This document shows positions 1 through 15,293 of a stretch of 64,000 bases of DNA, piece after piece. This DNA is from Acanthamoeba sp. SK_2022b (Eukaryota; Discosea; Longamoebia; Acanthamoebidae). The DNA is taken from the NCBI GenBank assembly GCA_027943245.1, contig JANDJZ010000017.1:186001-250000 (forward strand). The letters are read 5' to 3'. The translations under genes were made by a program, and so were the position numbers. Every line of letters starts with the position of its first letter. The stretch's first letter is position 1. The notes under the pieces are model-generated. The model did not search any database and had not been told where the DNA came from. It was given only the letters and a program-made list of their open reading frames with translations.

Positions 1-9
1 AGTGGCTGA

Positions 10-3366
<3,357 letters not shown>

Positions 3367-3839
3367 CTCCCTTCATACCCACCCTCGCCAGTGCAACACA
3401 ATCGTCACCACCGCTACTCGCTCTCCTCCCTCCCCTACACTCTGCCATGAGACGACACCATAGCTCGCGCTTTTTCTTTCCATATCTTCACGCGTCTTCT
3501 TCTACCTCTGTCAGCTCCTCACGTTGTGCACATAAACCCACTTGTGTTGTATTCTACCCACCGTCGCCCGCAAAATTTCACACGCCAACCATACCCGCCA
3601 CTGCCAGGCCACCCCAAGCGTATGCATTTCCACCAGGCTGTCCCCGCATCAGTTTGGGTTTCTATCAACATCAAACCCTCCTTAGTTGTTTTTCTTTCGT
3701 CTGCTCTCCTGTAGCTCAGCTGGCTCTGTATTCCAAGCAAACAAAAAGGACAACAACTGGTTGTTGGTGAAGACCGAGGGCCGCCAAGGCTCTCGACAGC
3801 TCGTGAACAGAGGGGCGTTCTTTCGCTCAACCAGCATCA
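3367..3839. other. Convergent intergenic spacer
   Basis: This lies between the 3' ends of the kinase (+) and the LRR-RapGAP (-). It is T- and C-rich with no sustained coding frame, and probably holds both 3' UTRs. A stretch at about 3714-3725 matches a tRNA A-box but no B-box follows. Confidence 0.6.
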
Positions 3840-6800
3840 TCAGATGAGCATGCCGCTGCGGTACCACTTGCGCTTCTCGTTGGGCGCTGGGGGCGAGCTC
3901 TCGGCCTCCTTCTCCTCCTGGATCTTCTTCACGAACCGCGAGAGGGTCTTGGGGTCGAGGTAGTAGTTCGCCGACGCCTCGTCGCTGAGGCCCAACAGGT
4001 GGTTGCCGCTGCCGCCCTTGCCGCTCTTCTCCTGTGCCAGGGGCGAGCTCACCGACTCCTTCACCGCCCGGCTCTGAGCACAGAGGAGAACGTAGTGTCA
4101 AGAGACGGTGAGGTGAAGTAGATAACGATGACTATGGGAGCGCGCGTTGGCATACCCTCTCCCTCTCCTTGGGGTACATATCCTGGAATTGAAGGAGGTG
4201 CTCCTTCCTGAAGGAAGTGGTCAACAGGCGCAGCTTCTCCGAGCCGTGCGAGCAGAACTCGGCGTTGATGACTGCCGGCCAGTGGGGGAGGCGGAGGTGT
4301 CAGCCCAGAGCAGCAGGCGTGGACATTGAACGAATGAACGAATGAACGAATGAAGGCCAGCGTCATGTACTCTTGGTTAGGAGGAACTCGCGGAAGTAGG
4401 AAGACTTGGAGAGGATGCCGTTCTCGGGCAACTCGGGTGTGGGGGGCACCACCTCCTGCTTGTAGTTCATGGATATTCTGTAGTTGGTGGCGTGCTTGTC
4501 ACGGTTGGGCTGCACCACCGCATAGGCGTCTGTTGCGCGCATCAACGCAGCGTTTGCGCACGGTAAGCCAGTGGCCGACCAATCAATGGGTCGGATTTGG
4601 GAGAGGGGGGGGGGGGGTTGCGCACGGATGAAGCCGCCAAAGTCGAGCTTGAGCGGCGAGTTGCCCTCGTAGAAGACGATGGTCACCACATCATTGCCGA
4701 TGTGGCGCTTCCTGCCCAGCTGCGTGCGCGCACCGATACCGGGTCAATCTCCGGCTAATCGCACGCTCATCCACGAACGCGCCTCAGTGAAGGTAAAGAG
4801 GGGGTGGACCAACCTGCTGTGGGTCCGAAGGGCTGGCGTTGAGGTAGGGGGCCACGTGGAACATGATGGGGAAGCCTCGGTACTCGGTGTACCACGAGTA
4901 CTTGCAGTCGTCTAAGGCGATATAATAGACAGAGACGGAGAAGCGGGTCAGTCGGGCCATGATGGCTCACACTTGGAACAACAAGGTCGACTCACGACGG
5001 TACCCTTGTTGAGGCCGGCCTTGTAAGCCTTGGGCTTGTCGAAGTTCTCGATGTCCACCTTGGTGCCCAGCAACTCGAGGAACTCCTCAAACGCGGGACT
5101 TGTCTGATCTGTGTCATGTGCAGGCGGTCGCATATCAGCAAAGGAACGCGCTCGGTGAGCATTCGCTCGATCGAGTTGTGCACAAACAGCTCTTCAAGTG
5201 TTGCAGAGACGGGAGAGGGGGTTTACTGTTGGCGTAGATCTCGTTCTCGGTCTGGCCGTCCCGGGCATAGAGGATGCCGAACCTCAGAGGGTTGAAGTAC
5301 TGCATTGGGCGGAGGCGCCGTCAGTGAGCGAGTACTGGTCTCGTGGGCCATCCTACGCAAACGTAACACGTGGAGGTCACGTACGAGCTTGCTCTCGAGC
5401 TGCTTGAGCTTCTGGTGGCACGATGGATGCCTGCGATTTGTTGTAGGATGAGAGAAAGCCTCAGATGCATTTAGGAGAAGTGGGGAGAGGAGTGCCGGAC
5501 CGAATGACCCAGAGGTCGCTGAGCTTGAGGGGGATGAGCTGCTTGAGGGCCTTGAGGAGCTGCTGGGACGAGGCGTAGGTCTGGAACTTGCCCAGCTTGA
5601 TGAAGCTGGCCGGAATGGCAAAGCGGTGGTCGCCCTTCGTCGTCCGCACTGCAACACGCCGAGTGTGGACGTAACTCAGCCACACGGCCGCAAAACAACG
5701 GCGGGACAGAGTGAGGGGGGGGGGCATACCGAGCGCACGGTACCAGCAGGTTCCCGGCTGCGGGGTCTTCTCGATGCTGATGCACACGGGGCCCTGGATC
5801 CTGTCCGTGCCAATGACGTTCGTGTGCACTGTATGCGAATGTATTGGCAACGGAGGCGATGAACTTTAAGTTGGGAGCGGGAGAGGGGTACCGGTGTTGA
5901 TGAAGTAGTTGTTGTAGTCGAGGAAGGCCAGATGCTCCTTGATGCCAAGGTAGGTGAGCTCCTCCTCGCCCCTGCGGTCCTCCTCCCACTCCTCGCCCTC
6001 GCTGTCATCCGTGTTGGGGTCGTCGTTCTCCTTGTCCTCCTCGTGCTCGGGCAGGTCATCTTCGTCGATGCCCTCCGTGAAGTAGCCCTTGAGCGTCTGG
6101 ATAGCCGTGCACTTGGCCTGGGCGACGTTCATGAAGCAGATGAGCGTCAACGACGTCTGATGCGAGAAGTAGAGTGGTGGATGGGAGCGTACGGAGCGAG
6201 TGTAGCCGAGCAGGTTCATAGCGGCGGAGCCAGCGGCCGGCTTGACAGCACCCGAGTCACTCAGGAGTCCGATGGTATAGACCTTGGCCTTCTTCTCGCC
6301 GGACACCGCGTCGGAGAGTCCCTTGTCGATCGCCGCTGACAGCGCCTGCTTCTTCATATCCTCGCGCTTGGCCATGGAAGACGTGGTGAACTCATGGAGC
6401 GGGTTGCCATCGAGCAGTAGCTGCAGCGAGGCTGGGAGGCGACATGAATGAGGGCGTGAGTGGGTGAGTTGAACGAGAAGCAGGAGGATGGCAGACAGGC
6501 CAACGGTACCGCCTATCGAGAGGAAAGTGCGCCTGTGGTTGCTCTTGCGACGGGCCACCTTGCGAGCGTGCTGGCTGATTGAGAGCAGCTTCTCGGGGAC
6601 GGATGTGAGCCTGTTCTCGCTGGCATCGATGATCCTCTGTCCGTTTGGTGCAGCCACGGAAGAAGCCGTGAGGCACGGGCCAACGCGCCAAGGAACGTGG
6701 GGGGGGGGGCACCAGATGAGGAAGGGAAGCCAGCTGGATAGGCAACGAAGTGAGCAGGTTGTTGGAGATCTTGAAGTCCTCCAGATTCTGTTTGGCCAAA

Positions 6801-7409
6801 CCTTCGATCAGAATGCTTGCAAGGCGTACATGTGTCAATACACCTTTGCGGGAGCCTTACCTGGAGATTTTTGATCGTCTTTGGGATGACTTGGATGTAG
6901 TTGTTGGACAGGTTAAGGTAGGTCAACTCGGGAAGCATGGTCAACTCGCCCGGGATCTTGTCCAACTTGTTGTTCGAAAAATCCAGGTGCTGCAGGAAGG
7001 GATGATGCAAGCACAACCTGCATACACATTGGTCAGCAGTAGCAAGCAGCGAAATGGAAGGCAGATTGAAAACTTACCGGACAGGGATGTCTCTGATCAT
7101 GTTCTGGGCAACCTCCAATATCTCAAGATTGTTGAGGCCATTGAAGATCTCTGCGTCGAGCTCCTCGAGCTCGTTTTCGTTGACATAGAGAGCACTGAGA
7201 TTTTCGAGATTGGTGAGCTCACGAGGCAGGGTTCGGAGCCTGTTCTTGCTAAGATCGAGCTCGTGCAGTCTCGAGGCCGTCCATACGCTGGAGGGCACGT
7301 CGGTAAGGCTGTAGTTAACCAGCTTAAGCTCCTTGAGGTATGGGCGCTTTGCGCGCTGGAGGCTTTCCTCCAAGCTCAAATCACGCAGATGAGATTCTAC
7401 CGCCTTCAT
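3840..7409 (-). CDS. Leucine-rich-repeat Rap GTPase-activating protein
   Basis: A predicted GAP for Rap-type small GTPases carrying N-terminal leucine-rich repeats. Exons 1-5 (7409 down to about 6193) encode at least six LRRs, e.g. LHELDLSKNRLRTLPREL, HLDFSNNKLDKIPGEL, LEDFKISNNLLTSLP, RIIDASENRLTSVPEKL. An acidic insert follows (about 6010-6080, DEDDLPEHEEDKEND). From about 5828 the Rap/Ran-GAP domain unfolds across many exons: VIGTDRIQGPVCISIE, then FGILYARDGQTENEIYAN, TSPAFEEFLELLGTKVDI, YTEYRGFPIMFHVAPYL, and RKRHIGNDVVTIVFYEG (about 4660-4720). The Asn of GND is the family's catalytic 'Asn thumb' and is present, so GAP activity is expected. Start is the ATG at 7407-7409, ahead of the first LRR; the frame stays open farther upstream, so an earlier start is possible. 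About 16 exons. The LRR plus RapGAP combination is known from amoebozoans but not from animal Rap1GAP. Confidence 0.87.
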
Positions 7410-7723
7410 CTCTCCTTCTACTGTCGCTCGTGCCTGGCTTTGCTTTGTCCTCAGGCAGCAGGATAAATGAAACTCGCAGCTTTTGGCGCGTGAGCGGCTC
7501 ACAACGCGTTGCTGAAGACACAAGGTGTTGGTCATTCCACGTTTTGGCGCCAAAGCGAAACCGCCAGGCTGACGTCAGCTGTGGTCAGCGATCCGGTAGA
7601 TAGCACCGGCTCCGTGACAATCGCAGGGAAAACAGTCGCTCCCTCTGCGTTGGGTAAAGGGCTTGGTTGTCTGTCTCTTCCACACCGTCACTGCCACCTG
7701 CTGAACACACGAAGAAGAGAGCC
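7410..7723. promoter_or_regulatory. Divergent promoter region (LRR-RapGAP / carnitine carrier)
   Basis: About 310 bp separate two divergently transcribed genes and must contain both 5' UTRs and core promoters. I see no TATA box or other motif I would stake a claim on. Confidence 0.5.
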
Positions 7724-9069
7724 ATGTCGCAATCGCAAGGAGTGATCAAGGACACCATCGCCGGCGGATTTGGTGGTGCCTGCCTGGTGCTTGTTGGGCA
7801 CCCGCTGGACACGATTAAGGTCCGCATGCAGACCATGGTCGTGCAGCCCGGCGTGCCCCCTCCGTATACGAGCACCTGGGACTGCGCCATGAAGACGATG
7901 AAGGCCGAGGGCCCTCTCGCTCTCTACAAAGGGTACGCAATCAACCGAATCCAATCGCCAGATTGCACTACAATCGCTAGACCGTGATTTCCCCTTCTAT
8001 AGCAAGCGCACCTTGCTTCAGTGTCCTGATACTTATTGTGGGCGACTTACACCTTCTACTCTAGTATGGTGGCGCCACTTACTGGAGTCACACCGATGTA
8101 CTCGCTATGCTTCTTGGGCTACTCGTTCGGCCAGAAGATTTTCTGCAAGGAGGACACCTATAAGAACCTCGACCTTGTGCGAATCGGTCTTGCTGGTACG
8201 TCTTCCCTCCTTCTCGCCTTAGCAAAAATCATTGTCACAGATCAAGTAACAGTTCTCTTCTCACTAACGCCGTCAAACAGGTGCCACTTCTGGCATCTTC
8301 ACCACTCCGATCTTGGCGCCCCTCGAGAGAGTCAAGTGTCTGCTGCAGATCCAGGGCAAGTCAGGCCAGTACAAGGGTCCCTGGGACTGCGCTGTCAAGC
8401 TCTACAAGGTGCGCAACCTGCATGATTTTTATTAGCTGTTTTATTTTTTTGTTGGATAAATAAATTAAAAATGGTGGCTCACCACTCGCGTCATTGTAGG
8501 AAGGTGGACTCGCGAATGTCAACAAGGGCTACATGGCCACCATGCTGAGGGATTCCGTGGCGTCGTTCTTCTACTTCTCTACCTACGCCATCCTCAAGCA
8601 TGCCATGACACCAGAGGGTACGCCGTTATCACGACCGTCGAAGCGGCTTGAGGCCACTGCCTGACCGGGTTGTTCTCTCTTTCTCTCCTGTGCGATCAAG
8701 GTCAAGCGCAGCCCACCGTATGGGGCACTCTGTTCGCTGGTGGCATGGCCGGCATCTTCAACTGGCTCGGTTGCATTCCCATCGATACCCTGAAGACCAA
8801 GCTTCAGACTGCTCCCGAAGGTAATGTGTCCCCTCAACTCTCTTATCTTCTGTCATCTGCCAGCCCATCGCTTTGTCGTTGATCAAAAACGTGTAGGCAA
8901 GTACCCCAACGGCATCCGCAGCGTGTTCAAGGACGTCATCAAGAACGACGGCTGGCGCGCGCTGTACCGAGGCATTGGGCCCATCCTCATCCGTGCCTTC
9001 CCCGCTAACGCCGCCTGTTTCCTCGGTGTGGAGACCGCCATGAAGGCCATGAACTACGCCGGCTTCTAA
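7724..9069 (+). CDS. SLC25A20: Mitochondrial carnitine/acylcarnitine carrier (SLC25 family)
   Basis: An inner-membrane carrier predicted to exchange acylcarnitine for carnitine, feeding fatty acids to mitochondrial beta-oxidation. Six exons (7724-7932, 8065-8195, 8281-8408, 8500-8617, 8701-8820, 8897-9069) sum to 292 codons plus stop, the usual size for the family. All three Px(D/E)xx(K/R) carrier signatures are visible: [25 protein letters not shown] and [11 protein letters not shown]. The second repeat, with [18 protein letters not shown] and DCAVKLYK, closely resembles the animal carnitine carrier (ERIKCLLQIQ), which is why I prefer this over ornithine or other SLC25 members. There is no cleavable presequence, as is normal here. 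Start ATG is at 7724; the ZIP gene follows 225 bp after the stop. Confidence 0.9.
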
Positions 9070-9293
9070 CGCGACTCTTCACTCCAACCACAACAATGAG
9101 TGGTGCCCAATACCTTTAATAGTAATGTGAAATATGTTGTTGCACGTTAGCACGGGCCAATCAGCGGAGAGACCACTGGAACAAGTGCACAACCCCGAAA
9201 AATGGTTTGCGTTCCGACCTGTGGCCCGTGGGGAGAAAGCACACGACGCTAAAGACAGGCAACGCGTTGGATTTCAGACTGCAGTCACGAAGG

Positions 9294-11047
9294 ATGGATA
9301 TACTATGGTGGAAGGTAATCAGCATCTTCGCGATGATGTTGTTAGTTTGGATCGGCGGGTTTCTGCCCACCCAACTGCACGCCCTGGCCGAGAGCAAGCG
9401 GCAGTTCGCTCTCGGCCTCGGTAATGCGTTCTCCGGCGGTGTGTTCCTGTGCGTGGGCCTCGTGCATCTGCTGCCCGAGGCGGCCGAGCAGATTGAACAT
9501 CTCAATTACAAATTCAATGAGACGATGCCCATCGCCTACGTGGTTGCGATGGGAGGCTTCCTGCTCATCTTCTGGATTGAGAAGATTTTCCTCTCCTCTT
9601 CCGATCCGGAGGAGCATCGCGCGGTACATCTCTTTCCTCATTGATCCGATTAACTGCCGATTTTGAAGCGAAGAGACTCATCGCTTTTTTTTGTGTCTCC
9701 TCTTTGAATTCGGTCAGATTGCTGCGATTCAGTCAAAGGCTGCGGCCAAGGACCTTGCCGTGGACGTCATCGTGGTACGTTCAGTCGTCTCACTTCTCTC
9801 TTGCCACCCTTTGTCCCCTTGCGGTGGCCGTCCCACTTTTGTGGGCGATACCTTTGCTGAGGGCTTGCTGTGATTACTTGTCGTGCGGCGCGTGCCCGAT
9901 CGCTGTTGTCGGTGATTGGTGTGTCCAGATTCCACGCCAGATCATCCCGCACTACCACGAACGCAAGCGAGCGCGCACCTTGACGCTCTCGGGCTCCTCC
10001 ACATCGGCGGGCACCCTCGAGTCGGCCTCCCTGATCCGCAGCCGTCCGTTTGAAGAGTAGGTCTTCCCCCCAACGTTGCCAATGACGGGTGACAGGCCTC
10101 GGCAGTCCTGATCGGCGGTTCTGTGCTATGAAACCTCTCATCGCTATGTAGTGAGATCGACACCAAGTCCCGGTCGCAACCGATTGTGCCCATCCGTGAC
10201 ATGCCGTTCACCGTCAATGAGGCCGCCCAGTTCGACAAGAAGACTTGGAAGAAGATGGAGAAGCAGTTCAAGCGACAGGAGAAGGCTGCGCACGAGCACG
10301 AGCACAAGAAGCTCGTCGCCGAGACCACCGATGGTATGTCCACCCTCACGGCGCATGCGAGTGCTACCGTAATGACCGCGCCATTCCCCGTCTCTCCCAG
10401 GTCACCACCATCACCACATCAATGTGTCGACGTCCTACCCGCTCGTGCCCTACATTCTTGCGCTTGTGCTGTCCGTCCACTCGGTACCGTGCCAAGCGGC
10501 CACGCGAGGGCTTGAGGGAGCCGCTCTAATGTCCCGGTGTCGATGGCACATGACAGGTCATCGAAGGCATGGCCCTGGGCATCGGCACCAACGCCGAGCA
10601 GACGGTGATTCTCATCATCGCCCTCGCCTCGCACAAGTGGATCGAGGCCTTTGCGTTCAGCACCAGCTTCGTGAAGGAGGGCGTGCCAGTCCGCCGGTGG
10701 ATCGGCATCCTTCTCATGTACTCGCTCATGACGCCGCTGGGCATCACCGGAGGCATCTTCCTCTCTGACTACCTCTCCGGAGACAACGCCATCCTTGCCG
10801 AGGTAGCTGCCCCCTCCTGCATCAGCCTGATCGTTAACCTTAAATCGCACTCACCTCACCTCCTATCGATCACTAGGCCCTCATGGAATCGTTGGCCGCC
10901 GGTTCGTTCCTGTACGTCTCGCTGGTCGACATTATCTGCGAGGAATTCAACGAGCCCGGCCCGAGGAGGAAGAGGTATCCCTTGTTTGCGGCCATGCTGC
11001 TGGGCATCGCCCTCATCCTTGGTGTCCTGTTCTGGAACGAACTGTAG
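9294..11047 (+). CDS. ZIP-family metal ion transporter (SLC39, ZIP1/ZIP3-like)
   Basis: A multi-pass membrane protein expected to import zinc or related divalent metals into the cytosol. Seven exons (9294-9623, 9718-9774, 9929-10056, 10152-10333, 10401-10483, 10557-10802, 10877-11047) sum to 398 residues plus stop. N-terminal helices carry LGLGNAFSGGVFLCVGLVHL, the typical TM2/TM3 region. A charged cytoplasmic loop contains a histidine run, GHHHHHIN (about 10400-10420). TM4-TM5 hold the family signature VIEGMALGIG and LASHKWIEAFAF, with the His, Glu and Asp/Glu positions expected in the binuclear metal site. The ATG at 9294 is chosen because it directly precedes the first hydrophobic helix; the same frame has no better upstream ATG. 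Plasma membrane or vesicle location cannot be decided from sequence. Confidence 0.9.
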
Positions 11048-11164
11048 TTTGCACCAGCTCCCTCTGTACTGTTTCCAGGAAATTTCAGTTTTTGTTTCCT
11101 TTTGTATTTTTAAAGACACCTCGGTTGATCGTCGAAGCACAGACAATCAACACAGAAGCATCCA

Positions 11165-12696
11165 ATGGATGAGGGCACGCAAAATAGCCCACCAGCAAGG
11201 AAGGAGCGCAGGGGAAGCAGAAAAATAAAAACGAGCAACATTGCACCACACGCTGAAGAGTCCGCGACAGCGCCACCACCGGTGGTGGAACCACAGCCAG
11301 GTCAAGCTATCGACGGCACGGAGGGGCCCACAAAAGAGGCAGGGCCCACAAGGGAGCCACCACCAGGTGACGAAGAGGACTCTGAAGATGAGTCCTCGCG
11401 AGTTCACGTTCAGGTACCTCTCGTGGCGTTGTTTGTTTCGTGGCTCATGTGTGTCTCACCCCACTCCATGCCACAGGAGCAACGCCCGTTCTGCGCCGCA
11501 GGCCCTGACTGTACACCCCCTCTCCCCACGCCGCGATCGCTCTCCTCGTGTCGCTCTCCTTCTGCGCATACTGACGGCGTGGTTCAGGTTCGATAGTGGA
11601 CGCGGACCACTACGTGACGTATCGCCACACGGCGCTCAACAGAAAGGAGCGGCGGGAGATGGAGGAGCTCAAGGCCCAGCAGGAGGCTGCTGCCTCCAAG
11701 GAGCAGCGGCGAGCGTCGGGGCGGTGGATGGACCTGTTCGGGCGCCGGAAGACCAACCAGGACAAGGACAAGCCGAAGCGGCGGGAAGAGCAGGACAAGG
11801 ACAAGGACAAGGAGGAGGCACGAGACAAGGATAAGGACAAGGAGGGCGCCCAAGCAAACAGCACAGGGGCGACCTCTCCCAGCACCTCGCCCACAAAGGC
11901 CAAGGATGGCGTGGCCAGCTCCCCCGGTGGGTTCACACTGAAGAAGATCTTTGGCAAGAAGGGGGAGAACGACGGCACGCCCACAGACGAGTACATGCTC
12001 ATACGCGCACCTCTCTCCCGTGACGTGAAATGTAACTAAGGCACGAGGACTGCGATCGTTATCCACTTTCACTTCAGGGCTGCTGCTGCTGCCATCAACG
12101 CGGCCGTATCCTCGGCTTCGCCGCCGCAATTGGGCCTCCCACTGTCGCCCATGCTCTCTCTCGCGCCGGCCGTTGACCCTAGCGAGTCGCCGCGCTCCAC
12201 CATCTCGGCCGAAGCTCGTACGCATTCGCGCTTCTGATCCATCGATTTCACACAAGTGGACACATCCCCGTGCACAACACTGATGTCGTCCTTCTGCCAA
12301 CCTCTCAGCAGGTGCCACGGCGCCGCAGGAGCCGAGCGGTGACGAGTCCCAGGCGGGGCAGGGCGAGCAGCCGCTCGCGGGGGCCTCCTGGATGACCAAG
12401 AAGCGGACGGCCGTGATAGAGAAAGTGGCGGAGGTTAAGAAGAAGCTGCAGGAATCGAGCATGTCCGGAGTCGGGTGCGTGCGTCGGCCAAGATATTGTC
12501 AGGCCCGGGGGAAAGGGAGGAGCCAGCTTGCTCATTCGTTCCCCCGTCGCACCTTTGCGGACAGGGAAGAGGTGGCCACGGAAGAGCAGGTCGCGGAGAG
12601 GCTGGCCTCGTTCAAGAAGATGGTCGAGGAGCTGGACATGGTTCGTCCTGTGGTTCACTGCATGTGCGAACCGCGCTCACACATACGTGGGCATTG

Positions 12697-12755
<59 letters not shown>

Positions 12756-13951
12756 TGGAAAAGGAGCTGGAGCAGGTATTGGCAATGGGCGATTCTTTTC
12801 ACGTGTGGCAGTCGCAGAAGCGACGCTTCGTCGAGATTACGCCCCAGGTGTCTCCCAAATATGATATCACGCACTCACACCAAATCCATCTCTCAACACT
12901 ACTCCACTCTACGTATGAGGTCGCAGGGCCAGGTGGTGTCTTGTGACCTGCTCTACCGTTCGCCGTTCGTGAATGATTGGGGCCCGATCACTCAGCAGGT
13001 CAACTTCAAGGGTTCCCTGCTCAGCTCGGGACCCACCTACGCCTTCTGCAAGTAGCGCCTCCTCTCCCCTCTTCAGTGCAATGGCACGGGGCCTTTGGCG
13101 GTAGCTGACGAGGGGCAATCTCGCGCGTCAGAGTGAAGATGGTGACCAAGGACGGACGGCAGGTGGACAACCTGCAGGATGCCGCCGTCGACGATCTGCT
13201 GTACGAAGTCAAGCTCGCCAACGCCATACGGTACAGCCAGCCTGACCGTCTGCATCGCGTGCACAGCTTGATGATAGAGGGGGCGAGCAGGTGCTTGTTG
13301 CTGTACCCCATTCGCTCACTGTGCAGAATTGTCTCCAAAACAGCTACATCGATGAGATCAAGTCGTTTGGCGCCGCCGATAAGTCTACCCCACGCAAGGG
13401 TTCGGAGAGCGGTAAGTGGACCGCTGATATGCGCTTACTCGAGCAGAATACCCCCCCCCCCTCCACCCCTCAACCACTGACTCTCCTCTCGCTCCAACTT
13501 TGCTTTGGTTTTGTTTCGCAGCGTCCGGCAGCATGAGCTTCAAGATCGAATGGAAGAGCGGCGTCCGCGAGCAGTGGTGAGTTCAGTGCCCTGGTTGCTC
13601 GTCTCTGGCCACGACCAGCACGGTGTCTCACCTTCGTCCCTTTGCGGTATTTTGGTGGTCAGGAGCGCCGAGGACGGGGAGGGATTCGAGCGGGTCATGT
13701 CCTACCACATGCGCGCCTATGGCCTACGCCGCTCCAAGCAGGTAGAGCGCTGTCTTCCGCCATAGCTGCGCGTGTGGTTATCTCTCGTGCGCGTGCTGAG
13801 CGGAGGATCAGGTTGGTCGGTTGCGAGGGCTGTGGTGTCTCGCCTGCACGCCCTACGACAGCGCTGACAAGCAGCACGAGGAAGAGGTAGGGTCCTCCCC
13901 CCCGTCTCGGGCCACTCGGCAGCGCAGATGACCGCATGGTCTTCTCACCAG

Positions 13952-13989
<38 letters not shown>

Positions 13990-14605
13990 ATCGGCCATAT
14001 GGCCACTCCACTCCAGTTGATGGCGTTGTGGCGCGTCGTGTGCCCCGACACTCAGCTGACCGACCGCGTATCGCCCCAATGGAAGCAAATCGGCTTTCAG
14101 GTGCCCCTCCCACTTGACTGTCCCGAGTGTGTTGGCGCGCGTTTGGGCGTGCTGGATGCGGGCTCACCCCGGTCGGTGACCGCATCTCGTCGACAGGGCA
14201 ACGATCCGGCGACCGATTTTCGGGGGATGGGCCTGTTGGGCCTGACCACCATCCTCTACTTTGCCCGCCACTACGGGGACACCCTCTCCGCTCTCCTGAA
14301 GCAGGGCCGCTCCTACCCGTGGGCGTCGACCGGCATCAACCTCACCCAGATGCTCTTCAAGTCCCTCAAACTCGATGGTCTCTCCCTCTTTCCCCTCTCT
14401 CCCCCTTCCACACTCACCGTCTCGTGTTGGTGACGACAGAGGCTCTAATCCGGGCAGCGGATACCTCGGAGCGCTGGGACACGCCTCTCTTCCAGTTTAT
14501 GACCAGCAAGGACAACGAAGGTTTCGTGGGCCAGCCAGCTGTCCCATTGTCTGGCCTTTTCATCACGGGGTTCACTTGGTGGTGTGCTGCGTCGTTTGAT
14601 GTGGA

Positions 14606-14677
<72 letters not shown>

Positions 14678-15082
14678 TGTGTGTAGAGGAGCGCAACCTG
14701 TTCGAGGAGGTCTTCTGCCAGTGCTTCCTTCTGTTCGACAGGTAATCTAACAACATAAGTGACATAAGGCACGAGGAGAGGGCTGACCCCCCCACGCAAA
14801 TGTTCGCATCCTCTGCCAATCACGTAGGATATGGGTGAGCAGCAACGCCGGCTACATGGACTTCCCCGTCATTCTTAGCAAGGTGTCACAGACCTTTGAA
14901 GAGGTAGGTCGCCCCCTCCTCATCGAGCGTTGTCCTCGAGTTGGGTCGTCCGCTAACGAAGCGATGATGGATCCGACGACTTCCATCAGATCCTGCTCCA
15001 ACGACCAAAGGACATCCCTGACCTCTACCGGCGACAACAGGCGACCTGCGACGTGCAGCTTACCACCAACGCCAAGCCATAA
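11165..15082 (+). CDS. ELMO-domain protein with uncharacterised N-terminal half
   Basis: About 15-16 exons. The C-terminal part (from about 14018) is an ELMO domain: LWRVVCPDTQLTDRVSPQ, then GNDPATDFRGMGLLGL, TGINLTQMLFKSLKL, NLFEEVFCQCFLLFDRIW. It closely parallels the second ELMO gene at 45332-48228, but there is no PH domain or Pro-rich tail after it; the protein stops at 15082. Upstream, 11600-12000 is Lys/Asp/Glu-rich low complexity. About 12755-13740 encodes a non-repetitive globular region (HVWQSQKRRFVEI, CDLLYRSPFVNDWGPI, SFKIEWKSGVREQW) I cannot assign. ELMO-domain proteins either work with DOCK exchange factors for Rac or act as GAPs for Arf-like GTPases (ELMOD type); which applies is open. 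Several introns contain simple repeats. The first splice (11366 or 11413 into about 11589) is uncertain; frame continuity favours 11366. Confidence 0.8.
12698..12750. repeat. (TG)n microsatellite in an intron of the ELMO-domain gene
   Basis: An uninterrupted run of about 26 TG units. It ends immediately before the GCAG acceptor, so the next exon starts at 12755 (TTGGAAAAGG). There is no conventional pyrimidine tract between the repeat and the AG. Confidence 0.97.
13951..13989. repeat. (GTT)n trinucleotide repeat in an intron
   Basis: Thirteen GTT units, inside the intron that precedes the start of the ELMO domain. The acceptor lies about 30 bp downstream. Confidence 0.95.
14607..14684. repeat. 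(TG)n microsatellite abutting a 3' splice site
   Basis: Nearly perfect TG repeat with one phase break at about 14670. It runs directly into the acceptor TAG at 14684-14686, and the exon EERNLFEEV begins at 14687. This is the second TG-repeat acceptor in the same gene. Confidence 0.96.
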
Positions 15083-15293
15083 CTATAAGGCCCACCGCCC
15101 CTCATTTTCCAGAGATTGTACAAAGCGGTGAACAACTGCGTTTGTAGCTGCGACAAACGTGTTTGTTGCAACAACAGCGACCACCATTTCACACACATAT
15201 GACGTCTGTACATGTTCTGTGTTGAGGGGTAGGGGGAGGTGAGGGAGTGATAGTCCGCTAACGTGAAGCCAACGGGGAAGAAATGCAAATTAA

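Noticed and set aside
3710..3790. Perfect tRNA A-box (TAGCTCAGCTGG)
   Set aside because: No B-box, no cloverleaf and no Pol III terminator at the right spacing.
12691..14690. Poly(Cys/Val) frames through TG repeats as proteins
   Set aside because: They are translations of intronic microsatellites.
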